A DNA stretch of 64,000 nt. Origin: Rhynchospora pubera. Its lineage: Eukaryota; Streptophyta; Magnoliopsida; Poales; Cyperaceae. Below are positions 22,078 through 32,800 of this stretch, one piece after another; the first letter of the stretch is position 1; each line of letters starts with the position of its first letter. Position numbers and translations under genes: made by a program. Below the pieces are notes generated by a model, which saw nothing but the letters and a program-made list of their open reading frames with translations, was not told the DNA's origin and made no database searches. The DNA is taken from the NCBI GenBank assembly GCA_028095005.1, contig CM051459.1, positions 23,112,699 through 23,176,698 on the forward strand, given 5' to 3'.

Positions 22078-23156
22078 ATCAGTAACATAAGATATCTTAA
22101 TGGGTTTCAAGATGCAACGCAGAGGCTGGAAGTCTGTCTACTGCATGCCTAAACGACCTGCATTCAATCCACTCCGATAAATCTCTTTGACAGGTTGCAC
22201 CAGGTACTCCGGTGGGCCATGGGCTCTGTGGAGATTTTCCTCAGCCGGCATTGCCCTCTCAGTATGGCTATGCTGACAACCTGAAGTGGCTCGAGCGGCT
22301 CGCTTACACCAATACCATTGTGTACCCATTTACTTCCAAAGTACTGGCAAGTTCATCATCTCTACAGTAAGTACTGTATCATTTTTTGCTTATTTCACCA
22401 GTACTTTAGCTTTTTTTTTCTTATTTAATTTGTATTGCACGGTTAAGGCTAAGCACATTTTGAGATATCTCCTACTATATTTGTTTTTTAATGTGTTTGG
22501 TTCTTGCACGAACAAGGGACGAACAAGGCATCCACGAACAGCCCCTAGTTCGCGCCTAGTTCGTGAAAATTGGGGGTTTAGGAACAAGGGAGAAGTTCAT
22601 GAACTACGACTGTTCGTGGGTTGTTTGGATCGTGCGAACAGCGCTAGTTCGCGAACTAGCTGTTCGTGACACATTCCAAACACATTGTCCGACGTGTTGC
22701 AATTCAATAAATCCATTTTAACATAATGATGAATAATAAATAATTATGTTTAATTGATTAACCAATGCAATGTGTATAATTTCATTGTTAAGCAGCTGAA
22801 CAACCTGGCGAGCATGTATTTTCAGGCGCTTTTCCTCTCAATTGCAACAAAAGTGCTGGAACTGCGATATAGTGGCATAAGCTTCGAGGCCTGGTGGAAT
22901 AATGAGCAGTTTTGGGTTATCGGCGGTGTCCCTGCTCACCTTTTTGCTGTCTTCCAAGACCTCCTCAAGGTTCTCGCTGGTGTTGATCACATCTAAGTCA
23001 TCTGGTGATGATGAGGACCAGTATGTTGAGCTGTACCTCTTCAAATAAGAAAATGGAAGCCAGCAAGATTGACCATAGCACAAACCAGTAAGGATTGACT
23101 TATTCTTGCCCAAACCAAAGGGACCGCTTCTCAAGCCTTGTGGGGTGGAATGCTAA
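22078..23156 (+). pseudogene. Cellulose synthase (CesA) 3'-end pseudogene, copy S1
   Basis: The first exon (22078-22366) encodes recognisable CesA pieces: DILMGFKMQRRGWKSVYCMP, then after a frameshift QVLRWAMGSVEIFLSRHCPL, and in another frame WLERLAYTNTIVYPFTS. It then ends at a GTAAGT donor after a 45-bp internal loss. The second exon starts at 22796 and encodes FWVIGG, HLFAVFQ and LLKVLAGVD. Near 23040 homology jumps directly to the conserved CesA C-terminus VRIDLFLPKPKGPLLK...CGVEC and stop (23154-23156), so about the last transmembrane helices are deleted. A TAA replaces the Glu codon in SVTEDIL near the exon start. It is convergent with RLK-A and certainly inactive. Confidence 0.9.
22491..22686. 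mobile_element. Fold-back MITE-like insert in the CesA pseudogene intron
   Basis: The ends ATGTGTTTGG and CCAAACACAT are inverted. The interior repeats ACGAACA, CTAGTTCGCG and their complements, giving strong fold-back potential. The same insert is in S3 (60240-60434), so it predates duplication. No clear target duplication is seen. Confidence 0.45.
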
Positions 23157-23447
23157 ACTGCTAGTTGTTACTTTTCTTGATTTGGAGCCTTGCCTTTTTT
23201 CTTCAACAGTTTTTGTGGGGATTGTTGGCGACTGAGTTTAGACTCAAGTTTAAATCTTTGGCATGTTTCGAGTAAATATTAGTACTGGACGTCATAATGT
23301 TTTTTCAAATCAGCAAAGTTGCGGCAAAATTAGCTTAGATATAATCTTTCAGAATTATGTACAATATTTAAGCATTAAAAAACAAAGTACAAATGTTTTA
23401 TTCAATACTGTATAATTATGTTTCCACCCAGTTAAATACCACGTGAA

Positions 23448-26400
23448 TCACTTTTTATAGTGAGTAAGCTTGCTAATTCGAATAGCATGAAATGGCTCTG
23501 ATAAACAGGCTTGTCTGCGGATTGAAATCTCCTGGGCCACTAATTGCATAGTAGGTCTTTGCTCAGGCATTTCTTTTGTGCATGTAATGGCTACCTTGAA
23601 TAAAAAAACCACTTCTTCGACCAATTGTCCGGTTGGAGAGGTCAATCGCTGATCAAGCACATCCTTCAGTAACAAATCATTTTCTAGGGATGACGAAACT
23701 GATGGTAGTGATGAGAGGTCTCCTGGATGTTTTCCCATCATAATTTCAAGTGCCACCACGCCAAAGCTATACACATCACATTTTTTGGTGAACTGCATTG
23801 TGTATGCCAACTCTACACCAAAAAAAAAAATAGAAATAAAGCCTAGTCAAAGAGAGCTCATCTAGTTTTAGCAGTCCAGGAAATGACAATTTGTATTTTT
23901 GTAATGATCTATAACAGAAAAAATTAAGAATATTGGAAATCAACAAAAAAGAAAGTCGTAATCTGCTAACAGAAAATAATGTAATAACTGATTATTTGAT
24001 GGGTTTATCTAATTACCTGGTGCCATGTAGCCATAAGTTCCAGCCACAGAGATCCAACTTGTCGAACCCAATCCCAGCCATTTTGCAGTACCAAAGTCGG
24101 ACAACTTAGGCTCAAACTCAGAATCAAGTAACATATTGTTCAATTTAATGTCTCGGTGCACAATCGGTGGTGTGCAGTCATGGTGTAGATAAGCTAATGC
24201 ATGAGCAATGCCTCGTATAACCTTGACTCGCATTGCACAATTCAGCTCCCTCTCTCCCTCTGACCCGTACAGTACATCACTAAAACTGCCCTTCTCCAAA
24301 TACTCGTAAACTAAGTACATGTAGCCACCACTTTTACAAAACCCATGAAGTTTTACTATATTACGGTGCCTCACCTCTATCAGAGCCCGTATCTCATTTT
24401 CAAAGCTCTTTTTGTATATATCTTGCACATCTTCTGTATCTTGGGCCTGGATACGTTTCACAGCAATGACTTGACCAACTAAAATCTCGGCCTTGTACAC
24501 ACTACCAAACTCACCTTTTCCAATACAAAATACTTCATCGAAGTTATTGGTTGCATTAACAATATCTGACAAACTGAACCTCCCATCTCTCCCCCAAATT
24601 GAGTTGGTCACATCCTTATTTGCCCTCCTAATTTCAATTTTCTTTTCCCTTTTCTTTCTTGAGAACATTAATATTGCTACAATTGTTGCAACTAATAATA
24701 CCACACCCACAATTAGCAGAAATATGACAAGGATTAGCTTTTTTCGATGGCTATGTGAATTCTTAATGGCATTTGCATAACAAGAGATTAACCCTTGAAA
24801 ATCTCCACAAAGGCCAGGATTTCCAGCATAAGCTTGAGGGGAATCATCTTTGAAAGCTTTTCCAGTTGGAACTGGACCACTTAAATTATTGTTGGAAAAA
24901 TCAACTGATTCTAGACTTAACATGCTGGATAATGATTCTGGAATTTGACCTGTAAGGAAGTTATGCGATAAATTAAGCGATTCCAAATGTGTCAACTTGC
25001 CTAAATCAGATGGTATCGGACCAGTGAGTGAATTACCGCTGAAATTCAAGAAAATCTGCATCATTAATAAATTGCCAAGCTTATTTGGAATATTTCCTGA
25101 AATATTATTTTGGCTCAAATCAAACAATAGTAAAGGGTCTAGATTTCCAAGCTCATGAGGTATATTGCCAGAAAACTTGTTTCTTGAAAGATCCAGGTGC
25201 AAGAGTTTAGTAAGGCTACCCAAAGTAGATGGAATTTGTCCTGATAAGAAGTTATCACTCAAATTTAAATTGAGTAACGAGCTAAGGTTTCCCAACTCTA
25301 CTGGAATTAGACCTGTTAACTGGTTTGAAGCCAAGCTGAGGTCTTGTAAACTGGTAATTTTGCCAAAAGTAGCAGGGATTTCACCTAATATGTTGTTTCC
25401 ATCTATATGAAACATTTCGAGACTTGAGCACTGACCCCAATCACTAGATAATCTACCGGTCAATGAATTACCAGTCAAATCGAGGTGATATAGGTCGGGG
25501 TGCACTCCAAAGGCTTCTGATATGTCGCCAGTGAAATGGTTATATTCCAACCTAACCCGAGTCAGAGCTGAGCAATTCTTCAAACAGGGGGGGAGTGTCC
25601 CACTGAAATTGTTCATCACTACTGCGAAGCGATGAAGAGCCAATCCCGTACATAGACCATGAGGCAATTCACCAAAAAAAGAGTTGTACGATAAATCAAC
25701 GTGCTGAAGCATCCCATTTTGGCCAAATTTAGGAGGGAATGTTCCGGTTAGATTGTTGTAAAATACCGAAAAGTAGGACAAGTTAGGGAGATGGGAGAGG
25801 GAATCTGGCAAGTGCCCCGAAAGTTGGTTAGAATAAAGAGCGAGCACTTGTAACGATCGCATATTACCGATTTCTGACGGAATTTTGCCTGAAAGGTTAT
25901 TGTCGAATAGCTCTAAGTCATGAAGTTCTTTGAGGTTACCAATGGAAGGTGGTATTGGGCCGCTGAGTGAGTTCCCTGACAAGATCAGTTGTTTTAACAA
26001 TCCTAAATTCTGGATTTCATCTGGGATTTTGCCAGAAAGGTTATTGTGGGATAGTTGTAACCGAACAAGATTTTTGAGGTTACCAATGGAAGGTGGTATT
26101 AGACCACTGAGTGAGTTCCCTGACAACTCCAGATCATTTAACAAAACTACATTTCCAATTTCATCTGGAATTTCACCAGAAAGGTTATTACCGTATAGAT
26201 ACAAATAAACAAGATTTTTAAGGCTACCAATTGAAGGTGGTATTGGGTCACCAAGTGAGTTAGTTGACAGGTCCACTTGATATAATAAAACTAAATTCCC
26301 AATTTCTGTTGGAATTTTGCCAGAAAGGTTATTCTTGAACATTTGTAACCAAACAAGGTTGCTGAGGTTACCAATGGAAGATGGTATTGGACCACTGAAT

Positions 26401-27926
26401 GAGTTCCCTGACAAGTCCAGGTGATTTAACAAAACTAAATTACCAATTTCATCTGGAATTTCACCAGAAAGGTTATTGTTGACTAGATAGAGGTAAATAA
26501 GATTTTTGAGGTTACCAATTGAAGGTGGTATTGGGCCACTAAGTGAGTTATTTGTAAAGTCCAGTTGAGTTAATAAAACTAAATTACCAATTTCGGATGG
26601 GATTTCACCAGAAAGGTTATTGTAGTTTAGATATAACATGACAAGGTTTCTGAGGTTACCAATAGAAGGTGGTATTGGGCCACTGAGTGAGTTCTCTGAC
26701 AACTCCAGTTGAGTTAATAAAACTAAATTCTCAATTTCTGATGGTATGGGTCCCACCAAGGAATTCTTGTAAATAAATAAAATTGTCAGCTTCTTGGCCA
26801 GCCCAATGTCTTGCGGGATTCTACCCGTTAGGGAATTATTTTGCACTTTGAAATTAATAAGCTCTGGCCAACTTTTGAAAAACTCACCCGGGATTTCACC
26901 TGACAAAATATTACTAGATATGTCAAACTCTCTCATTTTTGTGAGGTTTACAAAAGTAAATGGCAACAGTCCGGAAAGCTGATTGAAAGAGAGATCAATG
27001 AAATTGAGATTGGTGCAGAGGCCGAGCCCAGGTGGTATGGTGGAATTCATTCCAGCATATTTTAGATTCAGCCTTTCGAGAAATATAAGCTGGCTAAGAG
27101 AAGAAGGAAGGGGCCCACCTAGTGGATTGTTTCCAAGTTCAAGTACTCTAAGGCTCGAGATAGAACTGAGTACTGATGGAATCCCTCCGATGAAGTTATT
27201 CGTACCGAGGTGTAGTTCCCTCAACATAGACAGGTTTGCAAGGGAGTCCGGTACTGGGCCAGAGAATGCATTTTGGGAGAGGTCTAGGTAGGTGAGATTT
27301 GTACATTTTAAGATAAATTTGGGGAATGAACCAGTAAGGTTGTTCAAGAACAGTGACATGTACAACACTGAAGGCATCGCTGAGAAGTTTGAATACTCAG
27401 TGTTGTTAAGGTGATTATGTCCAAGATCAAAATGTTGCACCTTACTTAACCGACTAAGCTGGTACGGTACCGGTCCAACCAAGTTGTTGTTAAACAGGCT
27501 TAGATAAACTAGCGCACTTAGGTCCCCTATTTCAGGTGGTACAAAATTTCCAAAGGAGTTGGTACCAAGGTCAAGTGAGTTTAGTTTGGAGAGGTTTGAG
27601 ATACCAGAAGGGATTGATCCTAGGAGAATATTATCCCTTAGATTGAGTGAAATAAGGTTGTGAAAAGAAGAAAAGTTCAGAGAGTTTAATGTACCATTAA
27701 TGCTGGAGCTCTGTAAAGAGATTTGCACCACATTACCAGCTTGGTCGCAAGAGATACCATACCAGGAGCAGGGACTGGTACCGTTTCTGATAGCCCACGA
27801 AGCTAGAGAGCCTGGCTGGTACAAGCTTGATTTCCACTTGAGTAATGCTTCTGCTTCCGTCTCCTCTGAGGTTGCAACTACGAGTGCTAAGAGAATGAGT
27901 AAGAGGAAACTCATTGTAATTTTCAT
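23448..27926 (-). CDS. RLK-A: MIK2-like LRR receptor kinase, 1424 aa, two exons
   Basis: Exon 1 is 27926-24017 and exon 2 is 23812-23448. The intron has GT at 24016-24015 and AG at 23814-23813, and the join restores the kinase motif MAPELAYTM. Order: signal peptide (MSFLLLILLALVVATS), LRR N-cap with CSWYGISC, about 40 LRRs with many NxS/T sites, transmembrane helix near 1064-1088, then a kinase with Gly loop GKGEFGSVY (about 1132), AVKR lysine, HRDIKLNN, DFGTAK and APE. All catalytic motifs are present, so it looks active and of the RD type. The closest known family is Arabidopsis MIK2 (LRR-RLK XIIb), a plasma-membrane receptor for SCOOP peptides and immune signals; the ligand here is unknown. 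Oddities: a six-fold 48-aa LRR array, and Cys for Trp in LNxAMR. Confidence 0.95.
25872..26735 (-). repeat. Six-fold 144-bp (48-aa, double LRR) array in RLK-A
   Basis: Six consecutive in-frame units of exactly 144 bp, each starting at an I(G/E/Q)N(L/V) codon run and containing SGPIPPSIGNL-like and NNLSG(E/K)IP motifs. RLK-B has one unit (48376-48519). Five extra units are 240 aa, against an observed protein difference of 239 aa. Confidence 0.95.
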
Positions 27927-28003
27927 CTCTTATTTATATTTTCGTATAGTTGAGTGAGTTAATGATTGCTGGAGATGTAATAATAATGCCCAAAGAACAC
28001 TGG

Positions 28004-28013
28004 AGATATATAG
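28004..28013 (-). promoter_or_regulatory. Putative TATA box of RLK-A
   Basis: The minus strand reads TCTATATATC about 80 bp upstream of the RLK-A ATG. No other core element was assigned; based on motif and position only. Confidence 0.4.
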
Positions 28014-28376
28014 ATAATGAGAAGTAAAAGCTAGTCATTGGCAGGAAATTACAACCAAAAGAAAGCACAGAATAGTAGGACGAATGAGATGGTAGCGTGT
28101 GTTTTACTGTGAAATTGTAGGACTTATTTCATTGGATGATATGGATTTATTTCACCTGTAAAATCCCTCAGCCATAGGAGACTTTAATAGATAGTCGTCT
28201 AAAGAATACATGCAATAAAGGATCGATCTGAACTTTTGCTAACTTCTTATTGGTTTTTACAATGCTTTTCAGTGTTAAAACAGAAGTAACGGTCTGTACA
28301 TTAAATTATTAAATGGAAAAGTCTGAGATTCCACTTCCGTAATTGTTGTCAAGTGATCAGTACCATAAGATGCAAC

Positions 28377-28650
28377 ATCAAGTTAATATCGGTTGACTGT
28401 TAGAAAAATAGAAAAAGAAAAAGAAAATGTCGGGGATTTTATCAAGTTAACATCGTTTGAGTTTTGACTGATAGGAAAATAGAAAAATAAAAGAAAATGT
28501 CGGGGATTTTATCAAGTTAACATTTGACTGTTAGGAAAATAGAAAAAGAGAAGAAAATGTCGGGATTTTATCAAGTTAACATCGGTTGACTGTTAGGAAA
28601 ATAGAAAAAAGAAAAGAAAATATCAGGGATTTTATCAAGTTAACATTGGT
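28377..28650. repeat. Minisatellite, 59-70 bp unit, four copies and a partial
   Basis: Units begin ATCAAGTTAA at 28377, 28441, 28511, 28570 and 28634 and contain GAAAATGTCGGGGATTTT. The homologous sequence beside relic RLK-D (about 42670-42760) has one unit and part of the next, so the array expanded in the RLK-A promoter region. Confidence 0.88.
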
Positions 28651-29594
28651 TAACATCGTGTGGTTATGATAGTGTGCTATCAGTACTTCTTAAGAGTTTA
28701 CATGCTCCGTTCATATCTTGCATATGCCTTATGTTTGTATTCGGGTGATAACAAAGGTTACATCTCAATAAAATTCTGGAGAAACCTCATATATCGCTTT
28801 GTACAAAAAAAAATAATAAAAAAAAAAAAAGTTACGCTCAATCGATCAGAAAGATTTATGAATAAATGATGTTGCTCTAAACTCAATATAACATCAAAAT
28901 ATCAAATGACTGCAAATTAGTTTGCATAACTTTTTCAATGTAAAACTTTTTTTTTTTTCCAAAAGCTATTTCGAGCAGCTGCTATTTCAGCAGTATTACA
29001 GAAGAGAAGCTAGGCTGTCAAACACATGAAAGAATAATTAAAGATAAAGGACAGTTGGGATAAATGGATAATGTATTTTGCTATGCCAACAATACCAATA
29101 CGATGGAAGAGAGGAGAAAGAAAAATAGAAAAATGAAAAATCTTATTTAACTTCTATTTCTGCTCAGTTTTGCCATACTCTTCCAAATGATTAACAATTT
29201 AACATAATATTACCTTCAAAGAACAATTAACATAATACTTGTTTCAACATTTTTTCTGAATATTATTTCATAATTTGCTTCTTCAAATAATATAATCTGA
29301 ATTGTTATATTATTTTAGAAGGAATGAAGTTATATGCAAGTTTAAAGTGCAAATACTATTTAAAGAGTGGAGCAATTTTTAGGAAAATGAATGTACGATT
29401 ACAGAACCTTACACAATTAAACAAGAGTGACGCAATAGGTACATGTTGACAACAAATGAGAATAGTTGACACACATGTGCCTGATATATCCAATCATACC
29501 CTTGCATATTTTTCTTCAACGTGAAATCTTTCAAACAGAATTATTAAAGTTTATATAATTGCAGAAATATCAGATGGAAGAGAGACATCGATGG

Positions 29595-29841
29595 TGTTGA
29601 GAAAAATAAAAATTAATAACTAATAATAGGCTAATTATTTATTGTCTGCCAACCATAAAAAGGGGTTGCAACTTTTTCTCTTTATAGAAAATGTAACGTT
29701 AGGATTCTAACGGTAAATAATTTTACCGTTACCTTCACTGGTCTATAAAAAGACTCTGTACAGGGTTTGTAAAATATATAGATTAGATAATAAAAAATTT
29801 CTCATCTTCATAAATCAAATTATTGCGTTCTGTTCTTGACA
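29595..29841 (+). repeat. 5' LTR of the copia element
   Basis: Begins TGTTGAG and ends TTGACA. It has a TATA-like CTATAAAA at 29743-29750, and the inverted repeat AACGGTAAA/TTTACCGTT around 29710-29731. Confidence 0.95.
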
Positions 29842-29853
29842 TGGTATCAGAGC
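29842..29853 (+). other. Primer-binding site, initiator tRNA-Met
   Basis: TGGTATCAGAGC directly follows the 5' LTR and is the standard plant copia primer site, complementary to the 3' end of initiator tRNA-Met. Confidence 0.95.
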
Positions 29854-29854
29854 A

Positions 29855-32800
29855 ATGACTCTTGGGCCTCAGAAAATGCAAGCTATAAGCAAAACTGTCA
29901 TGGTAAATGCAGAGAAAACAAACCAAACCAGCACCGAGACCAACCCTCTTGGGAGTGATCTGCTAGGTGCCGATAATTTTCCCTCACTCCAAACCAAAAC
30001 CCCATCATTGGCCTTTAAAAATCCTGAAATATCAAACCAAAGAAATCGCCTCTCATGGGCACAAATTGTAACCAAATCCACCAAGGAAATTCAAAAAATT
30101 ACCACAGACACAGTTCAATCAAAACCCAAGAAATGCTCAGTACAAAATCAGATAAAGCGAGGAGGAAAAATCGAGCAAAATACCAGAATAGGTTACCTAG
30201 ATTTGAACTCCGACCAGGGAAGAAGGAAAATGAAGGAAGCCACCAACAGCTCCGACTTGTGCAGGCATTGCAAAGAAAATGACCACACAGTGGAGAAGTG
30301 CTGGCTCCTTCGACCTCATCCCCGACCGTCGCAACACAAGCGACTCAGATCGAGAAGAGAAGACGAAGCAGTTGGCCTTGAGGGGGAGAAAATGCTTCTT
30401 CAGGTAGCTCGAGTTCTCGACTCGGAAGACAAAGAGAAAGCTCAGAAGAGCGGCTGCCATGGTGAAACAAAGGGGCAGAGATGTTCATCGGGGGGATCGA
30501 GTGATAGAGAGAGACTCGACAGAATTGAACGGGCCCTGTTCTCCTGTATGCTCAGCTTTAAAGGTCAAAATTTTTGTTCTAATGGGCCTGGTAAAGCCCA
30601 TATACCAGATTATGAAATTAATGATTCAAATTCAGTCAGGCCAATGCCGAGCACCAATATTGTAAATGAAATAAATTTGCATGAACTTAGTTTAGAAAAA
30701 ACAATTGAGAATAAATGTCTAACTATTGGTTTTACCACCATCAATGCTCCAAATAATTGTACCAAATGGGTACTTGATTCCGGTGCAACGGATCATATGA
30801 CGGGAAATCTAGATTTGCTAAGAAATTACCGTACAATTAGAAATGATCAATTTTTCACCGTTGCTAATAATGAAAAAATTAGAATCAAAGGTTGGGGCAT
30901 GATTAGTATATTTTCTAAAAAGTTTTTACAAGATGTTTTTTATGTTGAGAATTGTTCCGTAAATTTATTATCTATTAGTAAGCTTTCAAAGGATTTGAAT
31001 TGTGAAATTATTTTAAAAAAAGATAGTGTTATTTTTCAAGACTTATTCACTAAAGAAAAAATTGGTGAAGGTATTCTTGAAAATGGTCTTTATTTTTTAT
31101 ATAGCAACAAACTTGCTTTTAGTAGTAAGAAAAAGGAAGACTTAGGCAATCTTTGGCATAAGAGAATTGGTCATCCGTCCGATAAGATTTTAAAATCTAT
31201 ATTCAATTTCTCAAATTTAGATTGTAGTAATTGTGAGACTTGTAAGCTTGCTAAACATACAAAATTACCTTTTTCTACTTCTAATTCCAAAAGTAAAGAC
31301 TTGTTTGAACTTGTCCATTCGGACGTTTGGGGTCCCGCTCCTATTACTTCTTATAATGACTATAAATACTTTGTTATTTTTATTGATGATTTTTCTAAAA
31401 CTACTTGGTTGTACTTAATGAAAAACAAAAGTGAAGTTTATTCTCACTTTCAAGATTTTACAAATCTCGTTGAAAATCAATTTAATAAAAAAGTCAAAGT
31501 TTTTAGAACGGATAATGGAACGGAATTTATAAATCATAATTTTTCAAATTTTTTAAAGCAAAAAGGGATAATACATCAAACTTCTTGTGTGTATACTCCC
31601 GAACAAAATGGTGTTTCCGAACGTAAAAATCGCCATCTTCTTGAGGTGACGAGAGCTCTTCTTTTTCAAAATTATGTTCCGAAAAAATTTTGGTCGGATG
31701 CCGTTCTCACCGCGGCCTATTTAATTAATAGGTTGCCTAGTGTCAATTTACATTTCAAAAGCCCTTTAGAAATTCTTTATCAAAGAAAAATTAATATTGA
31801 TCATTTAAAAGTTTTTGGTTGTACTTGTTTTGTTCATAAAAATAGGTTAGATAAACTTGATTTTTCTTCTATAAAAGCTATCTTTCTTGGTTATTCCTCT
31901 CAAAAAAAGGGATATAAATGTTATGATCCTAAAGATAAAAAATTCTATATATCAAGAAATGTTACTTTTTTCGAAAATGATCCTTACTTTAAAAGTTTTG
32001 AGAATAACAATTGCGATCAAATATCTTCAAATGAATTTGTTCTCCCTATTGTTACTAACCGTGGAAGACAAGAAGTCTTTGTAGAAAATAATAATTCAAT
32101 AGGTGAGGAGAATCAAGAGGAAGGAAGCGAACAAATTGATGAAAGCGAGCAAGCCGAAGAAAATGAGAGTCATGAAGAAGATCAAGAAGAAGTGTCATTG
32201 AGACGATCAAATAGACAAACTCAACCCTCTACAAGACTAAAAGATTTTGTCACATATTCGGTACAATATCCAATACAAAATTATATTTCTTATGATAATA
32301 TCTCTTGTGAGCATTATGCCTTCATAAACTCTTTATCCAAAATTGAGGAACCGACCACCTTTGAGATAGCAAAAAATGATCCAAAATGGTGTAAGGCAAT
32401 GGAAGAAGAACTCCATGCCTTAGAAAAAAATCAAACTTGGGAGTTATGTCATCTACCAAAAAGAAAAAAACCGGTTGGTTGTAAATGGGTATATAAAATT
32501 AAATACCATAGTGATGGAACCATAGAACGGTATAAGGCTAGATTAGTCGCCAAAGGTTATACTCAAACTTATGGTATTGATTACCATGAGACTTTTGCAC
32601 CGGTTGCAAAAATGAATACCGTTAGGATTCTTTTGTCTATAGCGGTGAACAACAATTGGCCTTTACACCAAATGGATGTAAAAAATGCTTTTCTTCAAGG
32701 AACGCTTGAAGAAGAAGTATACATGACCTTACCACCCGGCCACAAAAAAGAACACATTCCTAACCTTTGTTGTAGGTTAAAAAAATCAATCTATGGATTA

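Larger units (their letters stand above)
13253..23400. repeat. Segmental duplication copy S1 (paralog of 50371-61200)
   Basis: Near-identical to 50371-51257 joined to 56512-61200, apart from transposons and a few indels. For example, about 200 bp around 17018-17224 and 57027-57233 are identical in both. S1-only material: MULE 14254-16782, palindrome 14206-14227, 18292-18795, about 19650-21670 and the MITE at 21791. The block carries both pseudogenes that precede RLK-A. Confidence 0.93.
27927..29589. other. RLK-A upstream region
   Basis: Promoter and spacer. From about 28310 it is homologous to 42602-43500 (upstream side of relic RLK-D) and, more distantly, to 50250 onward (upstream of RLK-B), including the shared GTCTGAGATTCCACTTCC. 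It contains a minisatellite at 28377-28650. No coding sequence is supported. Confidence 0.7.

Noticed and set aside
22838..23134. 98-aa minus-strand frame
   Set aside because: Antisense of the CesA pseudogene second exon.
24493..27291. Several plus-strand open frames across RLK-A (and the same in RLK-B and RLK-C)
   Set aside because: Complementary shadows of the LRR and kinase coding strand.
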